This document shows, in pieces, positions 33,501 to 44,781 of a DNA stretch of 64,000 nt; position 1 is the stretch's first letter; every line of letters begins with the position of its first letter. Source of the stretch: Aspidapion aeneum (Eukaryota > Arthropoda > Insecta > Coleoptera > Brentidae). The stretch is from the NCBI GenBank assembly GCA_963576565.1, contig OY755048.1:4098501-4162500 (forward strand), given 5' to 3'. The translations under genes and the position numbers were made by a program. The notes under the pieces were generated by a model. The model searched no databases. It saw only the letters and a program-made list of their open reading frames with translations, and was not told the DNA's origin.

Positions 33501-33679
33501 CTAATTTTGTAAAAATATTAGGTCTCCAATGGAATCCTATCTCAGATTCGTTTACCTACTTGGTCGTACCAGAAGATAAACCATGCACCAAGCGAGGTAT
33601 CTTATCTCAAATCATGAAAATTTTTGATCCCTTAGGTTTCTGTTCTCCCGTTTCTTTACTTGCTAAGCATCTCATGTAA
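30581..33679 (+). pseudogene. BEL/Pao gag, protease and RT, ending in an in-frame stop
   Basis: The frame is open from 30566; the first in-frame ATG is 30581. A better-placed ATG at 30522 is in another frame, so the original start may have been lost to an indel. Counting from 30566: gag core (residues about 70-300), a Gln/Asn-rich linker, three Cys/His knuckles beginning CYLC near residue 370, an aspartic protease with DSASEANF near 508, and a reverse transcriptase with VVFDGS, the VTDI segment and the catalytic YVDD near 917. The frame ends at TAA 33677-33679, after KHLM, in the linker before RNase H. Homology continues in the same frame after the stop, so a single nonsense change truncates pol. 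Confidence 0.9.
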
Positions 33680-35845
33680 GATCTGTGGAAGGAGAAGCTG
33701 GACTGGGATTCTCAGCCTCCTCCGCATATCGTAAATGTTTGGAATCAATTTCGAACCGAACTTCCAAATCTTTCAAATATTCATTTACCTAGACGCCTTT
33801 CCATTGATCAACCACGTAGCATTGAACTTCACGGCTTTTCAGACGCCTCTATGATAGGTTACGCGGCTACGGTCTATTTCAGAATGGAGTCAGTATCCGG
33901 AGAAATCCATACCTTTCTTGTAATGGCCAAATCTAAGGTCGCACCAGTGAAAACAGTCAGTCTTCCGCGACTGGAGCTTCTTGGTGCCACTATACTTTGC
34001 GACCTAATTTCCTTTATTCAAAACACTTATTCAGATATTCTTAACTTCAACCAAATCTGTGCATGGTGTGATTCCCAAGTGGTTCTATGCTGGTTGGCGG
34101 CTTCACCTCACAGGTTTAAAACGTTTGTGGCAAACCGTATCTGTCACATTCAAGAAACCATTTCTCCTACGGCCTGGAAATATATTCCATCAGCGCTAAA
34201 TCCAGCCGACTGTGCTTCGCGCGGTCTTATGCCTAATCAACTTGTCAAACATGACTTGTATTGGGAAGGTCCTTGTTTTCTTAGGCTACCAAAAGAGAGC
34301 TGGCCTGATGATTTTCGCTGTCCAGACCCTCCGGAAAACGAGGTTATTCTGGAAGAACGAAAATCAGTATTTCAAACATGCACAGTTGAACCACACATGC
34401 TTGATACTTTTCTTTCTCGTTACTCTTCCCTAGAGAAAATTCAACGCATAATTTCCTATATTTTTCGCCTTACCGAAAAGAAATCTAAATATCCTAACGA
34501 AAATATTACCGAAGTAGAACTTCAACATTCTCTTATTGTTCTCGTTCGGCATGTTCAACGTTCCATCTTTGCTGATCTCATTTCACGTTTGAATGACACA
34601 AAGCTACTTCCTAAACAATTTCGTAAACTTTCACTTTTTCTAGATACACAAGGCTGCTTAAGAGTGGGGGGTCGATTACCACATTCTTCCGAACTCTCTT
34701 ATTCAGCAAAACACCCTTTACTTTTACCACGTTCTCACCGTCTTACTCAACTTGTCATTGAGTACACTCACAAAAGGTACTGTCATCCCGGTCAAAAAAC
34801 GTTGCATTACCTCTTGAGACAACAATTTTGGATCCTTTCCCCTCGCTATGCAATCGAGAGCGTAACTTCTCATTGCATTTTATGCTATCGATTAAATCCT
34901 AAACCTTCCGTACAAATCATGGGCAACTTGCCTGCTCAACGCATCTCTCAAGTAAAAACATTTTCACATGTTGCCATAGATTATTGTGGTCCCTTTCCAA
35001 TTACAATGGGAAAGTACCGAGGTGCAAAGGTATCCAAAGGTTATATTCTTGTCTTAGTCTGCTCCGCAACAAAGGCAGTTCACCTAGAACTTACCTCCGA
35101 TATTTCCACCCCTACCTTTCTTGCGGCTTTTAAGAGATTTGTGGCAAGAAGAGGAAGAATCTCTGACATTTACTCAGATTGTGGTAGCGCGTTCTTGGGA
35201 GCTGATCGTTTACTCAAACAGTACTCCCAGGAAGCATGTCACAGTCTAAAAATTACCTGGCATTTTTCAAGTCCTGGTAGTCCGCACCTAAACGGACTAG
35301 CCGAGGCAGGAGTTAAATCCACCAAGGCAAATTTGAAACGTGTAATAGGTGAGCAACGGTTAACCTATGAAGAGTTTTTTACTTTTTTGTGTCAGGTCGA
35401 ATCCATACTAAACAGCCGGCCTCTGTATGCCCAAAGTATGGATCCGAATGACTTTCTTCCACTGATCCCTGGTCATTTTCTTACCCTGGAACCGTTGAAT
35501 TCCGTACCAGAACCCGAATTTTCTGATTCCAAGTTGAACACCCTGTCCCGCTGGCAGCTGGTGCAAAGGCTCCAGTCCGATTTTTGGAAACGCTGGAACT
35601 TGGAGTACCTAAACACCTTGCAACAGCGTTCTAAATGGACAGAGGCTTCTAACAATATTAACCTAAATACTTTAGTCGTGGTAAAGAATGAACAAAAACC
35701 GCCATTGCAATGGGCTGTTGGGCGAATTGTCGACGTACACCCTGGCTCAGACGGTCATATTCGTGTTGTGACCGTTAAAACAGCTACAGGAACATATCGT
35801 CGACCAGTGGTGAAACTATGTCCTTTGCCTATGCCCGACGCATAA
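33680..35845 (+). pseudogene. BEL/Pao RNase H and integrase, downstream of the stop
   Basis: Same frame as the upstream part. RNase H-like sequence with FSDASMIGYAA begins near 33836 (first ATG 33851). The integrase zinc-binding HHCC region has HKRYCHPGQ and CILC (about 34770-34890). The catalytic triad is visible as Asp in AIDYCGPF (34979), Asp in YSDCGSAF (35177) and Glu in LAEAGVKST (35303). The C-terminal QWAVGRIVDVHPG and RRPVVKLCPLP segments are usual for BEL/Pao integrases. Stop at 35843-35845. Confidence 0.9.
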
Positions 35846-36042
35846 GGCAAAATTTTCTTTTCTTTCTTAATTTTTTCTAAGTATTTTTTCATTTCTTTTA
35901 ATTTTAATTTACATGCATTATCTAATGCATATTTGGGTTAATGTTAAATTGTATCGTTTAATTGCTAATAGGCGAATATTCTTTTTTTTTCCTTTCCTTT
36001 TCTCAACTAAGTAAAAACACACGTGTTTTGGCGGCCGGAAAA

Positions 36043-36381
36043 TGTTGGTGCAAGCAAGAAATTTCCTAATTTTCATTTTCTTTTCCTTTTCTGCGCGTTT
36101 AAAATAGTTTAAATTTTCGCGCTCTAAAATATGCATATGGGGTTTCACGGCACCGGACACGTGGAAGACAAGCAGCGCCGCGATGAGTGCGCAAAGAACC
36201 ACCGTCACAACAAGACACTAGCAAAATCACGTTCCCGAAAAAAGTGAATTTGAGGTGAAAAAACTGGACGTTTAAACGTCGACTGGAGCTGCAAGAGAGT
36301 CCGAGGTAGGTGCCTTTTCATATAAAATTCCATATGTATCGTAACTTTCCATTTTCAATCGTCAATACCGACAATTAGTTT
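36043..36381 (+). repeat. 3' LTR of the BEL/Pao element
   Basis: Identical by eye to 29366-29704. Confidence 0.9.
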
Positions 36382-36498
36382 CATCATGATAATACGAAAT
36401 TAATAGTTATGTAGTCACTTATACCTATAAGTAACACTTATCGTTGCGTTTGTTGCTAGTTTATTTTAATTTAATTGAAATGATGCATATTTTTCCCG

Positions 36499-37035
36499 TG
36501 ACCGGAGCGGCCCATAGGGCACCGGCCAGAGATATTAGAACATTGATGAGATTGGATTTCACAACCAACCAAAATAGAAAAAGTGGGGACGCCATGCGTT
36601 TGACATATCGAAAACAATAGTTGGGCCCTTGGTGTTCTGTGGGTCATGGCCTGCCGGCAGCCCAAACCAAACTGTTTTATACTTTGATTTTATCGCGACG
36701 GGCCCGTGCAAAATGGCGGAAGACGGGTTGTTTTTGTGTTGTGTTACTGATATTTCTCCAATGTATCCAAATTCGATTAATAAACCTCGCAAAAACTTTC
36801 AAAAAAATAAACAAAAACAGCGGTTGACAAGAATTTGACATTTCGTCTTTTGTTCCCGGGGTTTTTTTGGTTGGGATGCGGCCATTTTGGATTTGCCGGT
36901 TTTACTTTGGTCAAATCCAATCCGCTAATGTTCTATTATCCGTGGCACCGGCCCATAAGAAACCGGCGCATTCGCAACGACCCATGAGACACCTGCCGAT
37001 AGGCACCTACCCATGAGACACCGGGTCATCCACCC
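36499..37035. repeat. Degenerate short repeats built on CCCATGAGACACCGG
   Basis: Variants of a roughly 20-bp unit (CCCATAGGGCACCGGCC, CACCGGCCCATAAGAAACCGG, CCCATGAGACACC) lie on both sides of the MITE at 36538-36933 and continue to about 37035. Confidence 0.5.
36538..36933. mobile_element. MITE, 396 bp, with 5-bp TSD TATTA
   Basis: The ends are GAACATT...GATTGGATTT and its complement. TATTA flanks both sides exactly (36533-36537 and 36934-36938). Sequence on both sides is the short repeat above, so the element split it. Superfamily unknown. Confidence 0.65.
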
Positions 37036-37271
37036 CTGACTGTATCTTGTCTTTGTTTTTTGACAGTTCATAATTTAACTTAGTACTAGAAGCTTCGGTG
37101 TCTGAGATATTTACAAAAACTGTTTTCAATGCTGATATAGCCTGGAGTTCACATGGAGTGTGACATTTATTTTAAGTTTAAAACTATTGTAAAAAAAATA
37201 CTCTGCCAATATATGGGCCCCTAAGCTCACACTAGGTACTATAGTTATAGTGTACGTGTGAACTAATATAA

Positions 37272-37622
37272 CTAAAAACTGAAATATATTTTATTCAACT
37301 CCAGACTAAATTACCTTTTGTTTGATACCACACAAGCCATGTTTTGACTTAAACTCAAATTTTTGAAATCTACCCCCACCCTTACAAAAAAAACAAAAAC
37401 TAAAATGTATTTTGTTAAAGTCCGGACTCAATTACCTTTCGTTTGATATCACACACGCCATATTTTCACTTAAACTCTAATTTTTAAAATATACCCCCAC
37501 CCTTTTTTTTAAAATAAATTAAAATGTATTTTGTTTAACTGCAAACTCAATTACCTTTCGTTTAATATCACACACGCCATATTTTCACATAAACTCTAAT
37601 TTTTGAAATCTACCCCCACCCT
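37272..37622. repeat. Tandem repeat, three units of about 117 bp
   Basis: Three successive copies share AATTACCTTTTGTTTGATA-like, CACACGCCATATTTTCACTT-like and ATCTACCCCCACCCTT segments. No coding content. Confidence 0.8.
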
Positions 37623-37751
37623 TTTATTTGGTTTGTGTTCGGTGGATTTTGTTCATTTTTAAATGGAACCATCTCGACCCAAGACCCAGCCTAGGTACCA
37701 AATTTCATTAAAATCGGCCAAGTGGTTTTTGAGTTATGCGCGTTGGTCGTT

Positions 37752-37794
<43 letters not shown>

Positions 37795-37795
37795 T

Positions 37796-37848
<53 letters not shown>
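37752..37848. repeat. (CAGA)n microsatellite
   Basis: Nearly uninterrupted tetranucleotide run. It follows AAATTTCATTAAAATCGGCC at 37700-37719, the motif seen near other simple repeats in the window. Open frames through it (TDRQ repeats) are artefacts. Confidence 0.95.
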
Positions 37849-37849
<1 letters not shown>

Positions 37850-40030
37850 GGCGCAACAAAAAAGTTTCAAAATCATCTGAAACGCAAAGATATATAAAAA
37901 TTTTTGAAATCGGAGCAACTTTTTTTTTCTCGAAAAAATTAGGATCACCATAGCTCACACTACTATAGTATATGTGTGAGCTAAAATGTGTGTGCTTAAG
38001 ACCACACGGCAGAAGTGTAAACTTCAACAAGGCGAAATTAATAATACTGGTCTTCATCTGCATCATCATATTGCCGACTTCACCCGAATGAGCGTTACAT
38101 AGCCGAGCCTGACGGCTCAGTTCAATTCACTACCCACAAAAACTGCTAAACGCGTCTAAAGAAGTTTACTTTTCAAAAAATATATGTTTAAAGGCTCGAA
38201 TTTTGTTTAGTTTAGAGCGATCTAACTAAAACGCACGTATATTTATTTTGCAGATGTAAATCTAAATTCCATAAGATGCAATTAGATGTCATATAAATGG
38301 CATGGTGTCGTATTTTAAATATGGAATTGAATTCAAGTGGATGGGACGTAGTAAAATGATTGTTGAGTGTGAATTTATCGCCATTGCTTTAGGTATAATA
38401 TATACCGATTTCAAACATATAAACCATCCCGCGTACAATGCAAAAGACAGTATAAACCATCCCTGAGTACAATGCAAAAGACAGTTTACTTCCTTTGTGA
38501 TCCTGGTATTCTCAAAGTTAGATGAGCAAAATATGTGTGTGTGTGCTCGGTGTTCATAAGTTTATGATCTGGGAAGAACGTTTTCAAAGATTACGAAGAA
38601 TGACTAAAGCAAATTTTTTCAATGGTTTACGACTTTGTTGCACTTGTTAACACGTTAAACGCACCACGCAAATATTACATAAAATAGATGACCAGACACT
38701 ACTAAACATCACAGAAGATTTATATACTGGGCCTGGTAATAATGCAAATTCCATTAATTCCATAATAAAAATTAAAATTAATTTAAATTTTTTATTAAAA
38801 TAAAAGACCCAATTTTTTTATAAATGTACATGCCCAAAGCGCTTAGGAAATTATACAGTTTTGTATTTTTATGAATCAGGTTATTGGGTAATCTAAAATG
38901 ATGTTGGAAAAAAAGTCTTAAAGCGTGTGCAGAAAGAATTATCGGGATCAGTAGCAATTCAACAACACCTTTTTTGTCAAAATCAGTTCAGCCGTTTAGC
39001 CTCTAACGTGACACAAACATCTGACCTGCATACATACTTACATACATATCCCAAACGAAAAACATTACCCTTCCTTTCGCTGTGCTGCAGTTGGGGAAAA
39101 AAGAGTCTTTTGTCAGGGTCAAGATTGCACACCTTAATCAAACAAACCTATTACTAATTAAGACAGGTACTAGATTGCCAATCTTGCAAAAAAACTAAAA
39201 TTTTATAAAGATACCATGGACTTTAATATCGTTGAAAACAAATTGTTTTAATAATTTGACTGACTTAGAAACTTTGCTCAATTTAGGTGACGGTGTTATG
39301 AGAGATACTATCGAGAGTATTCCTTGTAAATTGACATATTTTAGAGAGTATATGTTAGATGGCTTCGATTGGCTATCAGACATTGCGCGTGTAGAGGCTT
39401 GCTTGTGGATAGTTTGAATTTAATGTCAGAGAGTACGACAATGCAATAGCAAAAGTCGTGGAGCAGGAGGAGAGCTACTAGCATGCAAGTCTACTCTCAG
39501 AAACTCTCAGGAAGGCAAACATTTACAATAGTATTCTCAATGTGATAATACTCTACAATGTGGACATGTAGATATTTTTAGAAACATTGTTTTTCTAAGC
39601 TAACGAAAGAATTATTAGAATATATGTAAGTATTATAATAATTATTCAAACCTCATATTCAAAAATAGTTAAGAGCCATTCTGACCCAAATATTTTGCTT
39701 TCAATTTTCGCTGTTACTGTGCACATTCCATGGTATTATCCATTTTTTAGGAGTGCAAATATCGGATTTCTACCCACAATACGCAATTATTACAAGATTG
39801 TTTGTTTAATTTTTGAATTTTACTTTCAAGTCTACAATATAATTTTGATGTTCTAGGTAAACATAGATCCTCTTGCTTTTCTATTTTTGTATTTTAATTT
39901 TGCGAAATTTACATTTAACCCAGGGAAATTAAACTTTCTCTGCGATATTTGAGGTAACAAGTTGAATTCTTGCAGGGATTTTCGTTTTAATATTCTTATA
40001 AAGCACCAAAAAATCATCATAACAAAAAAA
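37849..40030. other. Non-coding spacer with small repeats
   Basis: Contains a hairpin at 37954-37982 (GCTCACAC paired with GTGTGAGC), a 40-odd-bp tandem duplication at 38418-38486 (TATAAACCATCCC), and a CAAAATCAGTTCAGCCGTTT motif near 38980 followed by ATAC repeats. Frames at 39195-39417 have no recognisable domain. Confidence 0.4.
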
Positions 40031-40330
40031 AACCAAGTACGCAAAAATGGTATTCCGTAAAAGAGTTGAGATAAAAGTTCTCCAATACAAATTTTAAGAT
40101 GAAAGGTTCTTACTAGTTTGGAAATGTTTTTATTAACTTTGCTATTACAGCCAAACTTCTTAATGTTTAATTTAGCACTACCTAAGAGTCATTTGTAGCC
40201 GTAATAGCCAAGTTTAGAAAAATATTTCCAAGAAGGGTAAGAACCCTTCATTTTGAAATTTGTATTGGAGAACTTGGCTTTGCTTTTATCTCAATTCTTT
40301 TTACGGAATACCATTTTCGCGTACTTGGCT
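40031..40330. mobile_element. Palindromic MITE, copy 2
   Basis: Same family as 10831-11141: arms with CCAAGTACGC and GCGTACTTGG, and CCAATACAAATTTTAAGATG. Homology to the first copy continues outwards to about 40510. Confidence 0.65.
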
Positions 40331-41303
40331 ATGTTTAATATGAAATATTTTTGTTATGATTTCATTAATTTTTTAAAGGATTTGGATAATATTTAAGTTT
40401 GAAAGTAGTAAAATATGCGGAATATTGTTTAAAACATTTGCAATGCCTTATTTAATGTTTTGAGGTTTTTTAATTTTTTCTCATAGTTTGTATCAGCCTT
40501 TCAAAGCTCAGCTCTGTGTTTTTCGTACTACTACTTTATGGAAGTCCATGAAACTGGGGGGTTGTTAACTCTATAAAGGTCTACGACTTTGCAAAGTTTG
40601 TTTCGTAGCTCAATCCGAAGTATAGTTTTAAATAGGTCAAATATGAGCTGAAATGTTTGAAGAAAAGATGGTACAGCAGAAAGAATTTTTTTTTCGTTAG
40701 TGGGCTTTAATTTAAAAATCACTTAATTTAGAAAAAATTTACAATACTGTAAATACTGATAAATTGCTTCTAATATTTAATATTACTGAGTTGTCTCGGT
40801 AATGCCCTGAGATATTAGAGAAATATTGAAATACAGCCAGGCTATAATAGTGCCGGGCACTATTCTGACAGTTTCACATTGAAAACTGACAGTTTATCCT
40901 TCAAAAATGACATACCAAAGTCGAATTTAAAAGTTTCGTCGTTTATTATCCAATTATAAAGGAAGGCAAACAAAGGCCGTATGTTAAAAGATCACAGCTG
41001 ATATTACAATGTGAAGGTGTCAAAATAGGGCCTGGCATACATACATACATACATCGACTTCCTTATATTTCCACATTATATGTAAAACAAACCGATATTA
41101 ATAAGTTTTATCTGATTTGCTCAAAAACCAAGTAATTTAGAGAAAATGCATATGAAACTTGATTTTATAAAACGAAATAATTTTTTTAACGATGCTTGTC
41201 AATTAGATCAAACTTATCGTTAGCACTCCATTGGCGTCTCTAAATTGGGGTTAATTGTAATTCTAAAAAATAGTTCCAGTTGCGGACGCCCCTGGTGTGT
41301 TAA
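40331..41303. repeat. Repeat-derived non-coding sequence
   Basis: 40331-40510 is homologous (inverted) to 10600-10830. 41137-41293 (ATGCATATGAAAC ... GACGCCCCTGG) recurs at 46137-46292 and ends in a hAT-like CAGGGGCGTC terminus. No gene. Confidence 0.5.
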
Positions 41304-41305
41304 TA

Positions 41306-41724
41306 GATAGTTTAAGTTGTGCTACGTATTTTTACGTAAGCATGAGATTTGACAGTTACGCAAGCGCACTTCGTCACACCGTCGTCAAGGTCACGTTAGG
41401 AGCTTACGCATTTACGTTAGCTTACGGCAGTCTGCGGGCACCTTAACGTTACCAAAGAATAGAATTGGTTGATTGACCGATCGAAAAATGAGGCCTATAG
41501 ACTATAATTTCCGCTTCCAGTACAAACGATTCTTTGCAAATATATTCCTACTGTAGTTGAAAAGACAAAAACAAAATTTTAACATCAAAAAAACACAGTG
41601 CCGAATTCCATATTCTCTGCTATTAGTAGACTTGTTATGGTAACGTAAAACATTCAACTTAAACTCAAATTTGGAACAAAACGTGCAATTTTACGTAAAA
41701 ATACGTAGCACGACTTAAACTATC
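41306..41724. mobile_element. MITE with GATAGTTTAAGTTGTGC ends, copy 1
   Basis: The 419-bp element starts GATAGTTTAAGTTGTGCTAC and ends with its near-complement, flanked by TA on each side (41304-41305 and 41725-41726). A second copy lies at 49781-50213. Confidence 0.75.
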
Positions 41725-41726
41725 TA

Positions 41727-42371
41727 TTGATAACCGTAACGTTACCGAAATTGATATCATTTGAAAAAGAAAACTTTATGATCTATAGCACAGTATATAC
41801 CATGGTTTCAATATTTTTTTATTTTATTTTCCAATATTTCATTTTGCTTTTTTTCCCGATAGATTAATTTTTAAGAAAATTCTATAAAACAATTTAACAA
41901 AATACCCTCCATGTGCAGATCCCCCTGACGTATTTGTCTTGAATTTTACATCACTTTGTAATCCATTTTTTAAAAGATAATTTAATTTTTTAGCAAAAGG
42001 TATTCTCGTGATCTTTAAAAATAACTCTAATTTAGGAACGCTAATCGAGTACTAACCATGAACTTGACCAAGTTGACACATTGTTTGAAAAATAATTTAA
42101 TATTCTACAATAAATTCTTTCATAAATTTTCTAAATATGTTACTTAGTTTTTGAAAAAATTAGATTCAGCTTCATAATTTTGCCTTATTTTGCATACAAG
42201 ATGGAATTATATAGGAAATAGGTGTATTGCTAATGACTTGGAACTGAATAATATCTCATTTCATAGGTAATTTGTGAATCTTTATTTTACATTATTATAC
42301 ATTTAGTAGTTTTTTAAGTTAAAGCCCTCTAACGAAAAATAAAACCTATTATAAAGTACGCGCTTACATTC
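41727..42371. other. AT-rich spacer, no gene seen
   Basis: No domain, repeat boundary or regulatory motif recognised. Confidence 0.35.
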
Positions 42372-42379
42372 CTTCTCAC

Positions 42380-43556
42380 CATTGGCGTAGCTAGCCTTGC
42401 TTTTCAGGGGGGGCCGTGGCCCCGGTCTATCTTGAACAAAAAGCAAACATAGGTTTTAAAGAGTCGTGCAAAGTGTGCAATGAATAAAAAAAAATACGCG
42501 CATTAAATGTTCTAATATTTTAATATAACAAATTTAATAATACATTTACCAACATATTTATATGTATACACAGGAAGTATGTAATTCAGCAATTCTACAA
42601 AGAAAGTTTTCTACGTCGCTGACTGAAAGCGTCTACCACACTGTCTAAGTCGACCTCAACATCTTTTTCTATGAATAACAATGACAAACCTGAGTGTCTC
42701 TCTTGAGTCATAGTTGTTCTAAGCCAATTAAAAACTCTCCTCATGGCAGAGAAAGACCTCTCGCAAGTTGCACTTGAAATTGGAAGAATACTCGCAACTT
42801 TAAAAAGTTGGTAGAGGTTTGGATAGGTGTTTTCTGCTATATGTTGTTTGATAGAATCATGACCAACAGTTTGATTTAACCGAAAAATACAATTCTTTAA
42901 AACGGTCATTTCTGCTCTTAGAGCAGAAGTATTAATATTAAAAATTTCCCGGTATTGCTCGACGAATTTATTCCATTTAACGACGTGGGAAAACTTAATA
43001 TGAAAATGGTTATGAAATTGTCACCAAAAAACGCTAACCTCAAAAAAACTAAAAATATTATTATATTTATTTTAGAAAAACAGTTTAATAAGGCCTTTTA
43101 TAACCTTACGACATCTACAACCCGATTTCGGAAACAGAGGGGCAAAGGTCGCTGTCTTTATTAAATGCGAAATTTAACTTACACTTCTATAATATTTTAC
43201 AAGATGTCGCCAATATGTATGAAATATTCAATATGCATAATTATGTTTAAATTTAAAAAATATTTTCGGGAAATTGCATAAGTGCAGAAAAGTTACCGAT
43301 AATTTAAAGAGAAAAAGCCTAATTCCGCAAGACAAGGGCTTTTTCCTGAAATGTAAACATTATCTGAATGATTTTAAATTTTAATGCACCTATTTTATTT
43401 GAATATTTCCCGAATAATAATAGAAAAGTATGTATTTTCAGCGTCATGTTCTTTTACTAGTAGTCGGTAGGGGAGGCCTAAAATATCTTAGGGGGGGCCT
43501 GAGGGACTTCAGGGGGGGGCCAGGCCCCTCCTGGCCCCCCCCTAGCTACGCCAATG
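42380..43556 (-). mobile_element. hAT derivative, 1177 bp, perfect 8-bp TSD
   Basis: The ends are CATTGGCGTAGCTAG and its exact inverse. The flanks 42372-42379 and 43557-43564 are both CTTCTCAC. It keeps only the C-terminal part of a hAT transposase (42595 to about 42960, minus), so it is an internally deleted copy. Confidence 0.9.
42595..42960 (-). pseudogene. hAT transposase C-terminal (dimerisation) domain
   Basis: The open minus frame contains YPNLYQLFKVASILPISSAT followed by CERSFSAMRRVFNWLRTTM and RHSGLSLLFI, the hallmark C-terminal dimerisation region of hAT transposases. The frame opens without an ATG near 42960 (SALRAEM precedes the first Met at 42909), as expected at a deletion edge. 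The catalytic part is missing. Confidence 0.9.
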
Positions 43557-43564
43557 CTTCTCAC

Positions 43565-44402
43565 GCTATATCTCTAAAGCAGTTGATAGTACGAATAAAA
43601 TGTATATTATACTCAAACTTATAGAGAATAGACACTTATTGGAATAAAACCTAACCTTATTTTAAAATCGACCCTATGGTGACAGATTTACATATAAAAA
43701 GCAGCTGCTCTCTTTCAAAATTCGGCCTTTGTGTATTGAAAAACCGTATTTATTAGTGTGGATATTTATTAAATGAAGGTTAGGGTCTTCATTATTAAGT
43801 TTGGCTTTGGTATGTCAGTTTTGAGAGGTCAGCTGTTAGTTTTCTGTGTAAATAAAGTCGACTCTAACATAAAGTTAGGTTTTATTCCAATAAGTCCCTA
43901 ATACTCTTTTACGTAACTTTTGATATGACATGTTAAGACGTCAGACGAACCGGATGCGATATTTTGGTTAAAAACTAATTTTCATGACCTTTTTCGTCCG
44001 GCTTTTTGGGGACCAAAGACCTTTTGTTTTTGGTCATCCAGGAGCGCAACCTGGAGGGCACTTAGGCTGTTGAGGCCCCGCAAACCTAAAATATAGCGCC
44101 TCCCCCCAAACGAGATGAGCATAATTTATCAGGAAGGGAAGTAATCATGTCACGTGAATTTTTTTTTCTGCTGTAACTTTTTTCGAACAGTTTCTAATTT
44201 ATCGATTTTTTTTAAATGTTTAAGTACTTTTTTTACCAATGTTTACGAAAAGTGCTTACTTTTTTTTTCGCCTCTTTTTGAATATTTTTTTTAGCAGTTC
44301 TTTAATAATGCAGAAACTAGCTGCACGACGAGTGCCTAATTCTTTTTTAAAATTTAACATGCTTCGCCATTTTTTTATTCGTACTGGTTTTTTTGCATAT
44401 TC
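43565..44402. other. Non-coding spacer
   Basis: No gene. GATGAGCATAATTTATCAGG near 44113 recurs near 52717, so part of it is a dispersed repeat. Confidence 0.4.
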
Positions 44403-44415
44403 AGGTTTTTATGAG

Positions 44416-44768
44416 ATGGACTATTGGAGAAGAGCAGCAGGGAAATCAAAAAGAGAAAGAGTTACCAATCAAAGAATAAGAGAAATTATGACAGTGGGTG
44501 AACGTACTCTAGTGGATGATATAAGAACAAAACAACTGGTGTGGTACGGACATGTACAAAGAATGGATGATGGAAGACTACCTAAACAAATATTACAATG
44601 GAAACCAACTGGCCGAAGAAAACGAGGAAGACCAAGGAGAAGCTGGAGAGAAGGAATAGATAGTGAAATAAGAATAAGAGGCCTAGATGATGAATTATGG
44701 GCAAACAGAAACGAGTGGAGATTGGGTATCGGAAGACGTAGAACGTTGTGAAACCGATAAATATATAT
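44416..44768 (+). pseudogene. LINE family B, copy 2: strongly 5'-truncated insert with 13-bp TSD
   Basis: Encodes only the C-terminal end of the LINE protein (MDYWRRAAGKSKRERVTN to the stop near 44751), then GAAACCGATAAATATATATA. AGGTTTTTATGAG occurs on both sides (44403-44415 and 44769-44781), an exact 13-bp TSD. The open frame that extends further upstream (from 44239) is chance host sequence. Confidence 0.9.
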
Positions 44769-44781
44769 AGGTTTTTATGAG

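Larger units (their letters stand above)
29366..36381 (+). mobile_element. BEL/Pao LTR retrotransposon, about 7.0 kb
   Basis: Two LTRs of about 339 bp (29366-29704 and 36043-36381) look identical base for base and enclose a gag-pol region in one orientation. Gene order gag, protease, RT, RNase H, integrase with this RT type is BEL/Pao. A purine-rich stretch (GGCGGCCGGAAAA) precedes the 3' LTR. LTR identity means recent insertion, yet pol has a stop. I could not match a TSD (AACAC on the left, CATCA on the right) or define a TG...CA end. Confidence 0.9.

Noticed and set aside
29349..36208. Signal-peptide-like ORF (MTVVLCALIAALLVF) found twice on the minus strand
   Set aside because: Both copies lie antisense in the two LTRs, so the recurrence is LTR identity; nothing supports translation.
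37663..38069. TDRQ and VCLS repeat proteins
   Set aside because: Translations of a (CAGA)n microsatellite in different frames.
44239..44415. N-terminal extension of the ORF that runs into the LINE at 44416
   Set aside because: The TSD places the insertion edge at 44416; upstream codons are host sequence read through by chance.
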